Shown here: positions 11,852 through 24,013 of the stretch, in pieces | Layout: each line of letters begins with the position of its first letter | Numbering within the stretch: position 1 is the first letter of the stretch | NCBI GenBank assembly: GCA_031761405.1 | Contig: JASEVX010000001.1 | Coordinates: 202,014,390-202,078,389 of the forward strand | Reading direction: 5' to 3' | DNA: 64,000 nucleotides | DNA from: Serripes groenlandicus | Lineage: Eukaryota > Mollusca > Bivalvia > Cardiida > Cardiidae | The notes under the pieces: generated by a model | Databases searched by the model: none | What the model was told of the DNA's origin: nothing | The model's input: the letters and a program-made list of their open reading frames with translations, nothing else | Position numbers and translations under genes: made by a program

Positions 11852-12547
11852 TTGAGCAGGGTATTCAGGTGTTTAGAAATTGTTACAGACACTGACATAA
11901 CAGATTTGGACATTGAATGTTTCATTCAGGATATGATCATGGACCTAATTTGCGAGATATTTAAAAAACGCATCAGCCTTGAAAAGAAGACATCAGCAAC
12001 AATTGTGCCATTGACAGAAGCCTATAATAAAGTATTATACTACATATCAGGGTACATCATCAAAGCACTCCAGAAAAAGTATTCAAAAAACAAAAAGGAT
12101 AGAGACGCCAAGCTGGATGCAGTGAATGGAAATAATGTCAGTGAACCCACATTTACTAAAATATTTTCAAGTTGGTATGAGAAGAAGAATCGTGGTGGGC
12201 TTAAAAAACCAAGTGACAATATGTTCTTTTTGGTGAGAGAATTCGAAAATATAGCCAGAAATTCTAGTGATATGCAGTTATCAGAGCTGAAGGAAACTAT
12301 ATTAGACTCCTTTATGGTTGGCCATTATCAGGGTGAACTTTTCCCAACCAGTGAAGATGACATGGAGACCTCTCAGTCTGGTTCATACATTGAAGACATG
12401 GTTGTATTGTTTGTAAATATTCGTGGTTTCGCTCGTGCGAGACATTTGCAGAGAATATTGAATAAAGAAAAGTCAAACGGAAAACAAGGAAAAGCCTCGT
12501 CCAGCTTAAGGTCAACTTTGAAAGACTTGTCTAATTGCAGGCAGTGA
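11852..12547 (+). CDS. C-terminal exon of a DNA-transposase-like protein
   Basis: An open frame of about 230 codons follows a possible acceptor (TAATTGAGCAG). There is no good ATG at its start, so it is probably a last exon. Visible features are YYISGYIIKAL (about residues 62-72), GGLKKPSDNMFFLVREFE (about 117-134), and a basic tail with LRSTLKDL. A GYI/GYV helix, a GGL..PS block and a basic LR..LK end occur in C-terminal parts of P-element/THAP9-like and related transposases. I cannot fix the family. It points opposite to the P-like gene at 13.4-16.2 kb, so it is a separate or inverted copy. No internal stops. Confidence 0.45.
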   Translation: MSRVFRCLEIVTDTDITDLDIECFIQDMIMDLICEIFKKRISLEKKTSATIVPLTEAYNKVLYYISGYIIKALQKKYSKNKKDRDAKLDAVNGNNVSEPTFTKIFSSWYEKKNRGGLKKPSDNMFFLVREFENIARNSSDMQLSELKETILDSFMVGHYQGELFPTSEDDMETSQSGSYIEDMVVLFVNIRGFARARHLQRILNKEKSNGKQGKASSSLRSTLKDLSNCRQ

Positions 12548-12574
12548 TAATATGCCAATTGTTCTGGTTTTATC

Positions 12575-12757
12575 CTGTAATTCCTTTCCCACATATAGAC
12601 GCCTTTTGAAAACAATGTGTCAAAATAAGAAATTACTCAAGCAAGCAGTCCTCCTTTTTCCACAATGATTTCAAGTCTGTTCAGTAACGTTACCTACATT
12701 ATAGAACTTTTCTGTGTGTTTGCCTCGTTACTTTCAAATGTTATATGTGGGAAAGGG
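12575..12757. mobile_element. piggyBac-like MITE
   Basis: CCTTTCCCACATATAGACGC at the left pairs with GTTATATGTGGGAAAGGG at the right. It is short and internally shuffled. The TTAA is degraded. Confidence 0.6.
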
Positions 12758-13418
12758 AATACAATAAATCCATAGCAGATTAGTATTATCAATTCCAAAA
12801 TATAGTGAATCTCTATCAATTAATATTTTTTTGAAATATTTATGACAAATTGTGAAATTACTCCTTTTGTCATAATTATTTCAAAAATCGTCTGCTTCAG
12901 AGGCATTAGAAAGAACCATTAAAGATTCCCAAATAAGTTATGTGCTGATCTTCTCTTTAAAATTCTTTATATATATTACCATACATGAAAATAAAAAATA
13001 ATGGTAGTTTCAACAACATCTCAGTATCACTGTTTATTAACCCCTTTCCAAATATAAACGCTTTTTGACGACTCTGCAGCAGCCAAATCTTGAAAACATT
13101 GACAAAGGGAGAAATATCCCAAAACAAGCGATTTGTTCTTTTTACACACTGTTTTCAACTTTGTTCAATTATGAACATATATTTACTAAGACGCTTTTTG
13201 AAAACATATGGACAAAAGAATATGTGTAAAACTAGATAATAGTACACCACTTTCAACAATATCTCAGTTATATCACTGTTTATTAACCTTTTTCCACATA
13301 TAGCCGCTTTTTGACGCCTCTGCAGCAGACAACTCTTGAAAACACTGGCAACATAAATTCTACAGATTGCATACCACAAAGTACATGTATCTTATACTAT
13401 TAGTTTTTGAACGCTAGC
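12758..13418. mobile_element. Degraded piggyBac-like MITE pieces
   Basis: Left-end-like segments start near 13038 (ACCCCTTTCCAAATATAAACG) and 13285 (ACCTTTTTCCACATATAGCC). Each is followed by GACGMCTCTGCAGCAG. An isolated CGTCTGCTTCAGAGGCATTA lies near 12889. No intact copy and no gene of its own. Confidence 0.5.
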
Positions 13419-13419
13419 C

Positions 13420-16234
13420 TTATCTAAGTGTTTTTCTCCGTGGCACAGGGGAATTATCAATGCAATTAATATCATTATGCATACCACCTGAACAATTACC
13501 AGACTTTGAAGGCAGTGCATGGGCTTGCACTGTCCTCAAAGTGGTAATTGAGTTCTGTATATCATAGACTGATGGGTTATTATTAGCACCACCCTTATTC
13601 CTGTAGTGTCCAAAGTGTTGTTCTAATGGATCCTGGTTAAAGGAATGTGTCAGGACAAACTCAGCACCTTGAGATAGCATGTACCTCACACAAGAACAGA
13701 CAGATTGAACTGAAATTTTGATTCCAATCACAGTCTGTCTGCTGATTTGCATGGTAGACTTTTGCACTTTGGTAAAGTTTCCATTCCTATTTTGAACACT
13801 GGTTTCCCATGAGTCAAAATAGTCAAGAAACTCCCCCTCTAAATAGTTCAGACGTTCATCATCTACACTCCTGTATGGTTTCAAATTTTTGTTTCTTTTA
13901 TTTCTGCCCTCAGTCAGACTACGCACATTTAAACAGTCAAAAAATTGTTGACATGCCGTATGAATTTAACTGTTTCTTCTACATCCTGTCCATAAAATTC
14001 TTCTAAACCGATGGCAACACTTTCACTCATTACTTGGGCAGCCAGAGAAACCTTCATGTAACTAAAGCTTACAAGATCAATGTGCTTCCTTGACAATTTA
14101 GGGCACGGGTTGTACAAATTTCCCTCGCACTGTTCCTCAAACAGTTTAACGATGTGAAGCCACGAAATGTCTTTCCCATCTCTCCACAATCTTCTTGAAG
14201 TCTTATGTGAATAGGAATTGCTGAAATTGTTTCTAAGTGTTTTAAGAAGATGTGGGACATCAGAAATAAAATAAATGTTTCTACTCCTATCATACAAATT
14301 TGTGGTCTTGTATACCACATCATTACCTGTATAATGCAGCGAAAAGAAACGTCTGTTCGGTGACGCGCCATCACAGGTCCAAAATAAAACTTTAAGTTTG
14401 ATCTGCCTTTCCACTAGCGACACTGTTTTCCATATAATTGGATATATAAAGTCGGCAGTTATGCTGTTAGTTGCAAAAGCAGCCAGAGGAAAGCACCAGC
14501 TTGCGCACAAACTTCTTAACATTACAACCATTACATATTTCGCGACTGTATTTGGTGCTCCTTGGTCAATCTTCTCAAACTCGAGCATTTGATTACCTAT
14601 ATCCACAAGGTTGCAGTAACCTATCAGCTCTCCAGAGTGTTTGTCATACACCAGGTCTTCCCTTATTTTAATTTCATCAAACAGTATGCCCACATACCGC
14701 CTCCATTCAGCATCAAATAGTTTTTTCTTATTTGCTTCATCTTTGGCGAGTTCAAAAACTTCTGATTGAAAACCAATCTTTCCTTTAATATAATGACTGT
14801 AATCAAACAGTGTGCGGGTTGAGGGGAGATTGATAAAACCAGAATCACTTATAGCATCAAAGGCTTTTGCTGACTTTTGACGTATGAACAAGCACCAACG
14901 GATTATCATTGGATGCCAACGCATTCCTCTGTTATTCGATTTACTGGCATGTAGATGTTGTTGTTCCCAAAATAAACGTTGCCGACTGCTTCCATCAGGA
15001 AATGCCTTTTCAAAGTCACTATTACAGCAGTTCATCAACTCTTTCAACTCCAGATTTTCACTTTCTTTAACTTTAACACCATCCATTCTGATATTATTTT
15101 GAAATTCTCGTTTTAACTTCCATAGTTCACTTTGTAAATCCTTTATCTCAAACTTCTGCTCTGATAGTTTTTGAATCAAATTTTCTCGGCTCATAATATT
15201 ATATTCATGCTTATAATTTGTATGGCTAAATAACCGCTTGGAATGGATTCTAGTTTCGCTTGCTTTCTGTACTTTCTTTTGTGTAGTACCTTCCTGTACT
15301 CCCTACAGTAGCTGCAGCGTGCTGCGGAACTCAACAGATCACATTTAACAGTCCGAATGGTGGATGAAAACATATTAGCTCCAAAATCCCCTTCCCTATA
15401 GGCAACAATGTCTGGTTGTTGATTATTTGATAGGCCAACACCAATGTCTACTAGGCTTGTAAACTCCTCCTCGTAGTTACCGCAGCATACATGATACTTT
15501 CTAGCACGTTCACAGAGTTCAATAATAGATGATGAGCGATCAAATGATGTTGGTAGATTGTCCCATATCTCGTGAGTTTTTGACAAAGGTTTCCTGTGCA
15601 CGATGACATTACAAGTGAAGTCACTTTTCAATTCAATAGAAAACTCCACTGCTGAAAATGCATGTACATACATTTTGCTAATAATTAATTTGTCTGCAGT
15701 AACAAAAGTACTGAAAATTTGTCTATTATGTTGGTCAACCACTTCCTTGACTACAGTCTGGAAAGAGGTACTTTCAATTTCACCGTATTCAATTACATTT
15801 GGGTCTTCAACAAAGGCATCATTCATTACGTCATTGTCTGGACAATCAATAAATCCAGTGTTCAGTTCACAATATGTAGTACTATCATCATCTGTGATAC
15901 AAGATGTGTTCAAATTGGCACAATAATCATGGTCACTCTTGATTAACTCTTCGGTTTGAATACCTTGATCAATGCCTGGAAAATTAGTTTGTATACTTTG
16001 ATCAAGGCCTGGAATATATGTTTGTATACTTTGATCAATGTTGGTCTGTACAAGATAGTCAATGCTTTGCATATTGGTCGGGTAAACAATATTAAGAACA
16101 CATTCATTATCCTGCTGCTCGGTAATGGATTTGGTCAATTTGTTCCTAGGGCCTTTTTCATCAGATACGGGTTTCTTCCAAAACCCCTTCTTTGGGAGAC
16201 AAAGCCTAACTTTCTTCTTTCTAGGCATCTTAAT
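13420..16234 (-). pseudogene. P-element/THAP9-like transposase with two frameshifts
   Basis: The last visible exon starts after acceptor TTATTATTTTCAG at 16234, with ATG at 16228 (MPRKKKVRLCLPKKG). Segment 1 (to about 15225) is acidic and ends in RTVKCDLLSSAARCSYCREY, the Cys motif before the coiled coil. Segment 2 (about 15225-13940) has a leucine-rich coiled coil, then RNase-H-like blocks: GILFDEIKIREDLVYDKHSG, FWTCDGASPNRRF and ISDVPHLLKTLRNNF. Segment 3 (13926-13420) has FNQDPLEQHFGHYRNKGG and ends NSPVPRRKTLR. These are established P-type transposase blocks. The segments are out of frame by one base at about 15220-15237 and at an A6 run on the plus strand (13939-13944). Assembly error at the homopolymer is possible. 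No THAP zinc finger is visible in this exon; it could be upstream. Confidence 0.8.
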
Positions 16235-16335
16235 CTGAAAATAATAAGTACTGGTTAACAACATCTTAAGAATAGATCTAGAGTGTACATACAGCATATA
16301 TCTGCAACATACCCACATTTCTGAGGAAACTTGCT

Positions 16336-16545
16336 TAAACCTTTCCTTTCCCTGCAAATCTGCAGCAGACAACTTTGAACATATTTTGTCAAAAGAAGAA
16401 AATCTCTTATTGCATGGATAACCTATGACTAAACTTGAAAAACATTGTGGCAAAAGGAGAACTTTATTCTGTTGTCACTATGTTGAAAAAAAGCTGTCCA
16501 CTGGAGAGTCGACAGAAAGTAGGTTTATAAGGGAAAGAGCTAAAA
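16336..16545. mobile_element. piggyBac-like MITE fragment
   Basis: AACCTTTCCTTTCCC and CTGCAGCAGACAACTTTG at the left pair weakly with AAGGGAAAGAGCTAAAAT at the right. ATTGTGGCAAAAGGAGAA is shared with the family. It lies just 5' of the P-like exon, so it is intronic or upstream of that gene. Confidence 0.55.
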
Positions 16546-16577
16546 TCCTTTCCCAACAGAATGCAAAAAGATTAGAC

Positions 16578-17930
16578 TACAGTAAGAGTAAGTGTGGTAA
16601 ATGAGCCCTCTGATCTGAGTCTATATTGCTTGTGTATGTAGTCTAGACCCAGAACAGAGGGCTTTGATCACGGTCTGCAATACCCTAATAAAACATCAAT
16701 TATTTCCCTTCTGTATGTTTTTGGTCTATACTGTTTGCATAGAAGTCTGTTTCACAAATACAATGGCTTATAATCATAATGATATACGTGTGATAGATGA
16801 GCCCTCTGATCCGATTCTATACTGTTTGCGTAGTATATATATGTATATACAGTAAGAGTAAGTGTGGTAAATGAGCCCTCTGATCTGAGTCTATACTGCT
16901 TGTGTATGTAGTCTAGACCCAGAACAGAGGGCTCTGATCACGGTCTGCAATACCCTAATAAAACCATCAATTATTTCCCTTCTGTATCATGTTTTTGGTC
17001 TATACTGTTTGCATAGAAGTCTGTTTCACAAATACAATGGCTTATAATCATAATGATATACATGTGATAGATGAGCCCTCTGATCCGAGTCTATACTGTT
17101 TGCGTAGTATATATATGTATATACAGTAAGAGTAAGTGTGGTAAATGAGCCCTCTGATCTGAGTCTATACTGCTTGTGTATGTAGTCTAGACCCAGAAGA
17201 GAGGGCTCTGATCACGGTCTGCAATACCCTAATAAAACATCAATTATTTCCCTTCTGTATCATGTTTTTGGTCTATACTGTTTGCATAGAAGTCTGTTTC
17301 ACAAATACAATGGCTTATAATCATAATGATATACATGTGATAGATGAGCCCTCTGATCCGAGTATATACTGTTTGCGTAGTATATATATGTATATACAGT
17401 AAGTGTGGTAAATGAGCCCTCTGATCTGAGTCTATATTGCTTGTGTATGTAGTCTAGACCCAGAACAGAGGGCTCTGATCACGGTCTGCAATACCCCAAT
17501 AAAACATCAATTATTTCCCTTCTGTATGTTTTTGGTCTATACTGTTTGCATAGAAGTCTGTTTCACAAATACAATGGCTTATAATCATAATGATAAACAT
17601 GTGATAGATGAGCCCTCTGATCCGAGTCTATACTGTTTGCGTAGTATATATATGTATATACAGTAAGAGTAAGTGTGGTAAATGAGCCCTCTGATCTGAG
17701 TCTATACTGCTTGTGTATGTAGTCTAGACCCAGAACAGAGGGCTCTGATCACGGTCTGCAATACCCTAATAAAACATCAATTATTTCCCTTCTGTATCAT
17801 GTTTTTGGTCTATACTGTTTGCATAGAAGTCTATTTCACAAATACAATGGCTTATAATCATAATGATATACATGTGATAGATGAGCCCTCTAATCCGAGT
17901 CTATACTGTTTGCGTAGTATATATATGTGG
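16578..17930. repeat. Tandem array, about 270-bp unit, five copies
   Basis: GTGGTAAATGAGCCCTCTG occurs at 16594, 16864, 17138, 17405 and 17675 (spacing 270, 274, 267, 270). Each unit holds an inverted pair, GAGCCCTCTGATC...CAGAGGGCTCTGATC, about 70 bp apart. A third GAGCCCTCTGATCCGA follows further on, then a TATATATATGTATATAC block. Copies are about 97% alike, so amplification is recent. Confidence 0.9.
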
Positions 17931-18157
17931 TAATTGACCCCACAGATTGTTATTAAGTTACAGGGATAAACGAATTAAGGTGATAATTGCCTTGAAGTGA
18001 TAATTTCTTTAAATAATAACAATTTCGTTAAATGATAAGGGATAATTTCCACTTTTCACTCAAGGGGTAGGGGTTACAATTCTGAAAACATGTTTTAAGT
18101 TGGAATTTAACAGCATTTTCTTTTATAAATTGGTCTATGATCAGTTATTGTATCACC
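17931..18157. other. Non-coding AT-rich spacer
   Basis: Short repeated phrases such as GATAATTTCTTTAAATAATAAC occur and recur near 18830 and 22545. No gene seen. Confidence 0.4.
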
Positions 18158-19627
18158 TTAACCCTTTCTCACATACAGCAAATGACTATGAAAACATTAT
18201 AACAAAAGCATAGAAAATTGATAGTATGATGACTGCAAAGAGTTGAACACATTGTGGCACAGGAGAAATTTGCTTGTTTTCAACAATTTCTTCATTTGTC
18301 ACTTGTTTTCAATAGTTGCTACTCTGTCAAACACTCTGGAGAGCTGCAGAGGACGAGTGTATGTCAAAACCCATATGGTTCCTTTTTGTCATAGTAGTCA
18401 AAACCCATATGGTAAAAAAAAAACAGGGTAGTCAAAACTCATACGATAGAAAATGCAGGGTAGTCAAAACCCATACAATAGAAAAAACAGGGTAGTCAAA
18501 ACCCATATGGTTGAAAATGCAGAGTAGTAATAATTCATTCACAGATGAGAAAAGCAAAATATAATCAATTAGCATAGCCCACTTGATGTATGTTGGAAAG
18601 GGTTAAACTATAACATCTGTTTCATAGCACATTTAACAGTAACCACATTTTCAACAATTATTTTAGCCTATTAAAAGTTCCTATCGTGTTTAAAAAGTCC
18701 TAAAGGGACGTCCTCCCATTTACATAATCTGAACAAAGAGACTGAAGTCTTTTCTGATGGATGAGAGTTCCTCTCTTTACACGCTTCTGTGGGGCCTGTC
18801 CAATATCACATCACATAATTGAATTAAGGTGATAATTACTTTAAAGTAATATTTTCTATAAATGATAACAATAGGTTGTATGTCATAGGTTATCCATTCA
18901 ATTATGGAGATTTTCTATGTTTTGACAAAATACGTTTCAAGTCGTCTGCTGCAGAATTGTCGTATGAGGGAAACGGTTAAGATGTCCTTTGTTAAAATAT
19001 TGTCTATTGTTAACTGCTTTCAACAATTGAAGACCTACATTAACTATTACTGCAGTTTGTTTGTAACTTTCACAATGTTACTATCGCCAACCAAGACCGG
19101 ACTAACAATCAGTGTGAATCATGGAATAACGCCGTTAAACATCTTGTTGGACACAAGAACCCTTCGCTTTGAACAGTTATTAATTATATTGTTAAAGACT
19201 AAGCCATGATAGAGGCAGACATTTTGAGATGTGATATTGGACAGGCCCCACAGAGGAACTCTCATCCATTTGGAAAGGAAAGAAGACACAAGGAACTTCT
19301 GAAGTGTATATATTTGTGAAAATTATGTATTTAGGTGTATTCAAAGATAAAATAAAATTATAAATTTTAATTGTTTAGTCTTTTCTTTATACAAGTAACC
19401 TACATCTAAGATAAATGGCAACCATATACTAAATACTACAAATATGGGTTTTGACTACCCTGTTTTTTCTATCGTATGGGTTTTGACTAACCTGCATTTT
19501 CTATCGTATGGGTTTTGACTACCTTGTTTTTTTTTACCATATGGGTTTTGACTACTATGACAAAAAGTGACCATATGGGTTTTGAATGTCCCCCGCAGAG
19601 GACGCGCTATATGTGGGAAAGGGTTAA
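18158..19627. mobile_element. piggyBac-like MITE split by a TIR element
   Basis: TTAA then CCCTTTCTCACATACAGC begins at 18158, and TATATGTGGGAAAGGG then TTAA ends at 19627. The middle is interrupted at CTGCAGAGGACG by the element at 18356-19594, which duplicated 10 bp of the MITE. Confidence 0.7.
18356..19594. mobile_element. GTCAAAACCC TIR element, copy 1 (10-bp target duplication)
   Basis: It is flanked by GCAGAGGACG at 18346-18355 and 19595-19604. The 5' arm carries about five copies of GTCAAAACCCATAYGRTA alternating with AAAACAGGGTA / AAATGCAGGGTA. The 3' arm is the inverse (ATGGGTTTTGACTACCCTG and so on) and ends GAATGTCCCCC. Internal DNA includes a MITE piece (18865-18980) and an inverted GGGGCCTGTCCAATATCAC pair near 18795 and 19230. 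A 10-bp duplication and long arms suggest a MULE-type mover (inference). Confidence 0.75.
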
Positions 19628-20059
19628 TTTGAATTTTAAAAACTTTAATCATATATATGTAATACTAAAATACTTCAAAAAGAGAAATTTGCAAAATATC
19701 TTTAATAACAGTGAGTTGATATATTACTATAAACACCAGTGAGGGTATTACTACTTTTGAAAAACTAACAGTTTCATGCAAAACGTTTGATTGGTATAGT
19801 GTTAAGGGTTTTTAAAAATTGTTTTAAGTTCAAAGGCAATAAACAGTAACTTGGACACCTCTGAACTGAAGTTTAGTTGAAAGTTACTTCAGGTTTGGTA
19901 AAATAATGTGTACATGTCAAATCAAACATCACATCCTGTAATTAAGTTGTATACATGTCACATCTGGTAACCATCTGGAAACCAAGTTATGTCAATTATT
20001 TAAATTGTGCTGTAGCCAATATTTTTTTGAATTATTATACTTTCAGTTAAGCAGAAACC
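19628..20059. other. Non-coding AT-rich spacer
   Basis: No element ends, domains or splice-framed open frames are seen. Confidence 0.4.
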
Positions 20060-21905
20060 TATGTTTCACATTATTTTTTTTAAAAAATTATACACCGTTT
20101 CAAAGATATAAGTGTTACTGACAAGATGGATTAATTCAAATTGACCAAAAAATTGAAATCACCCATTTTTACCAATTTTAAAAAAGCAGGTGCTCTCAAA
20201 ATCAGTGCAATTGATAAGTAAAATCAGAGAAATCTTAGTCCTAACTGTACCTTTGTTTTGCATTATTAATTTAGAAAAATTATACACCGTTTCAAAGATA
20301 TAAGTGTTCCTGACAAGATGGATTAATTCAAATTGACAAAAAAATTGAAATCACCCATTTTTACCAATTTTAAAAAAGGAGGCGCTCTCAAAATCGGTAA
20401 CCGGACATTTGCCACTGCGGACATTCTCCCCTTCATCAAAAAGTGCATAGGCGGACATCCTCCCCTTCGTCTTTTTCACATGGCGGACATTCTCCCCTGA
20501 GTCAGTTTGTGCATGGCGGACATTGTCCCCTTCACACGCGGACATTGTCCCCTTCATTCTTTATTGAACAATTATCGGATTTCCATTAAAAATATTTAAT
20601 CGGCAATTGTTTTGTGTTTATCTTGCATTTTAATCCCCAATTCCACATACACGGTACCCAAGACGACATTGACTACACCAATGCAATATTTTGGAAAGTC
20701 CCTATTCTAATTAGTGAAATTAGTGGAAATGTTGTGAGAAAAGGAGATATTGCTAGTTTTCTTTGCTTATCTTTTTTTCTCGCAATGAACATTATCAAAT
20801 AGTAAAGACAAAACACATAATAAAGAAGAACAACAGCTAATAACATTTTTACAATATACTTTATTTTCAAATATGAATAAGCACACGGAATAGCACATAC
20901 TATAAAATAAGCACAGGGAAAGAACACAGTCAAAGCAGAGACATATAAACACTGTGTTTATATGTCTTTGGTCAAAGCTATTTCACTTCATCTACTTGTA
21001 TCTATACATTCTTTAGTTACTTTGAAAGTCTAATGTTATAACCAATCGTTTTCAAGAACTCTGAAAGGGACTTCTGTTGAATTGAAAGATACGTGACCAT
21101 ATTAATATATGATTCTTCATTTACAGTTTGCATTTCAAGTTGAAATTCTTTATCTATTTTAAGTCCGAACATGAATGAAGGTAATTATAGTCAAACTGTT
21201 AAGTGGGGATTAAAAGGCAAACTGTTAAACAAAAAACAATTGCAGATTAAATATTTCAATGGAAATCAGATAATTGCTCAATTAAGAAAATATATGTATA
21301 GGCAAACTGTTGCAGGGGCTAATGTCTGCTTAATGAAGGGCCATGTTATAAATGATAAAGGGGAGAATGTCCGCGTGTGAAGGGGAGAATGTCCGCCATG
21401 CACAAACTGATTGAGGGGAGAATGTCCGCCATGTGAAAAAGACGAAAGGGAGGATGTCCGCCTATGCACTTTTTAAGGAAGGGGAGAATGTCCGCAGTGG
21501 CAAATGTCCGCCATTCCTCAAAATCAGTGCAATTGATAAGTAAAATCAGAGAAATCTTATTCATAACACCTATGTTCCGAATTATCAATTTAAAAAAATT
21601 GTACACCGTTTCAAAGATATAAGTCTTCCAGACAAGACGGATTAATTCAAATTGACAAAAAAAAATGAATTCACTCATTTTGACCAATTTTAAAAAAGGA
21701 GGCACTCTCAAAATCAGTGCAGTTGATAAGTAAAATCAGAGAAATCTTAGTCCTAACACCTTTGTTTTGCATTGTTAATTTAGAAAATTTATACACCGTT
21801 TCAAAGATATGTCTTCCTGACAGGATGGATTAATTCAAATTGACAACACAAAATTGAAATCACTCATTTTGACCAATTTTTAAAAAAGGAGGCGCTCTCA
21901 AAATC
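20060..21905. repeat. About 187-bp tandem repeat, four units, split by an insertion
   Basis: TACACCGTTTCAAAGATATA occurs near 20091, 20282, 21601 and 21791. It is followed each time by ACAAGATGGATTAATTCAAA, AATCACYCATTTT and GGAGGCGCTCTCAAAATC. The TIR element at 20396-21516 separates units two and three. Confidence 0.8.
20396..21516. mobile_element. CGGACATT-armed TIR element with 9-bp target duplication
   Basis: It is flanked by CTCAAAATC at 20387-20395 and 21517-21525. Both arms (about 150 bp) are built from degenerate GCGGACATTCTCCCCTTC units in opposite orientation. The outer tips read GGTAACCGGACATTTGCC and, inverted, GAATGGCGGACATTTGCC. The core (20560-21355) has no recognisable gene. 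The interrupted 187-bp repeat gives the empty-site sequence, so the boundaries are firm. Confidence 0.85.
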
Positions 21906-22110
21906 AGTGCTTATCTTAGTCATAACACAAGACGATATTCCAAATCAGTATAATCTGTACTTTCACTTTCAACATCAATTGGATAAAGCTTTCAAATAAA
22001 TGATAAACAATGATAACAAATTCAACCATCAAAAGATTCCTACGTAAGACCTAAAATAGGAACCCGAAAATATTATTTCTTCGCTGTGAATATACATAAA
22101 CAAATGGGTG
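21906..22110. other. Non-coding spacer
   Basis: A short AT-rich stretch before the target site of the next element. Nothing recognised. Confidence 0.4.
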
Positions 22111-24013
22111 TCATAATACGGGAGTGTATGTCAAAACCCATATGGTCAAAACCCATATGGTTCCTTTTTGTCATAGTAGTCAAAACCCATATGGTAAAAA
22201 AAACGGGGTAGTCAAAACCCATACGATAGAAAATGCAGGGTAGTCAAAACCCATACAATAGAAAAAACAGGGTAGTCAAAACCCATATGGTTGAAATTGC
22301 AGAGTAGTAATAATTCAGTCACAGATGATAGTTAGTTTAATTTAGTATATGGATGCCAAATACTAAGTCTTTTTATTTAAACATAATACAATTTATAAAT
22401 ATTAATTAAAAAAGAGAAAATAAAAATACAATCAATTAGCATAGCCCACTTAAATGGAGACTGAAGTCTTTTCTGATGGATGAGCGTTCCTCTCTTTACA
22501 CGCTTCTGTGGGGCCTGTCCAATATCAGATCACATAATTGAATTAAGGTGATAATTGAATTAAGGTGATAATTACTTTAAAGTGATATTTTCTATAAATG
22601 ATAACAATAGGTTATATGCTTTTATGCTCTCACAGTTATTGATTGTGTTAATCATAATTACTATGCTATTAGTAATTACTATCTTAAGATGTCCTTTGTT
22701 AAAATATTGTCTATTGTTAACTGCTTTCAACAATTGAAGACCTACATTAACTATTACTGCAGTTTGTTTGTAACTTGATAGTTATTAATTCTATTATTTA
22801 GCCTTTTCTTTATACAAGTAACCTACATCTAAGATAAATGGCAACCATATACTAAATACTTAAAGTAATTATCATCTGTGACTGAATTATTACTACTCTG
22901 CATTTTCAACCATATGGGATTTGACTACCCTGTTTTTTCTATCGTATGGGTTTTGACTAACCTGCATTTTCTATCGTATGGGTTTTGACTACCCTGTTTT
23001 TTTTTACCATATGGGTTTTGACTACTATGACAAAAAGTGACCATATGGGTTTTGACCATATGGGTTTTGAATGTGTAAAATCCGGCCCTAGTCCGGCCCT
23101 AGTGTTCAATTCACGGCCCTATAGTCTAACTTCTTTAATTCTTTATTGATTTAGTAAATATTGGTATCACTGTAAAGAAGACATAATCAGCTTTCGTAAG
23201 ATTATTTTTGTTTTAAATATTTAACCAGAAAAATTATGCTAAATTTGTCTCGAAGTTGGTCCTAGTACGGCACTACTACGGCCCTGGTATTCAATTCACG
23301 GCACTATAGTCTAACTACTTTAATTATTTATTGATTTAGTAAATATGGGTATCACTGTTGAGAAGACATGTTAAGCTTTCGTAAGATCATTTTCGTTTTA
23401 AAAATTTGACCAGACAAATTTGACCAGACAAATTATGCTAAATTTGTCTCGAACTGGGTCCTAGACTGGTGGTACGGCACTACCTCGGCCCTAGTATTCA
23501 ATTCACGGTCCTTTGGTCTTACCTTTTTAATTCTTTATTGATTCAATTAATATTAGTATTACTGCAAAAAAGACTAAACTAGCTTTCCAACGATTGTTTT
23601 AAATGTTTAAGTTGACAAATTATACTAATTTAAATATGTCCCAAATTCGCACAATTTATAAGAATAATTGGTACATTACACTGCACTGCCATTTCAGTAG
23701 ATCTTATATAGTATGTTTGGCGCGTGATTTCGTTCTTGAAATAGGATTCATAATCAACTATATCTTACTTTTAATATTTTTAGAGAAAGAGCCTAACGTT
23801 GTACATGTGAAAATTCAGTAAAAAAATATTCAGCACTTTTCGAATTATTAAAGAAAGGGGGTCTCTAACCATTAAATTGACAATGGTATTTTTGTACTCG
23901 GTGAACATTATAGTTTCCTACAATATGGAAATAGTTCAATGTGTACTCAAACTTTATTTTTGAAACCGTTTTTAATTTGAGTATGTATATATATATGTCA
24001 TAGATGCCACGTA

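Noticed and set aside
16578..17930. CRISPR-like array
   Set aside because: Units are about 270 bp without unique spacers in a eukaryotic context, so it is an ordinary tandem repeat.
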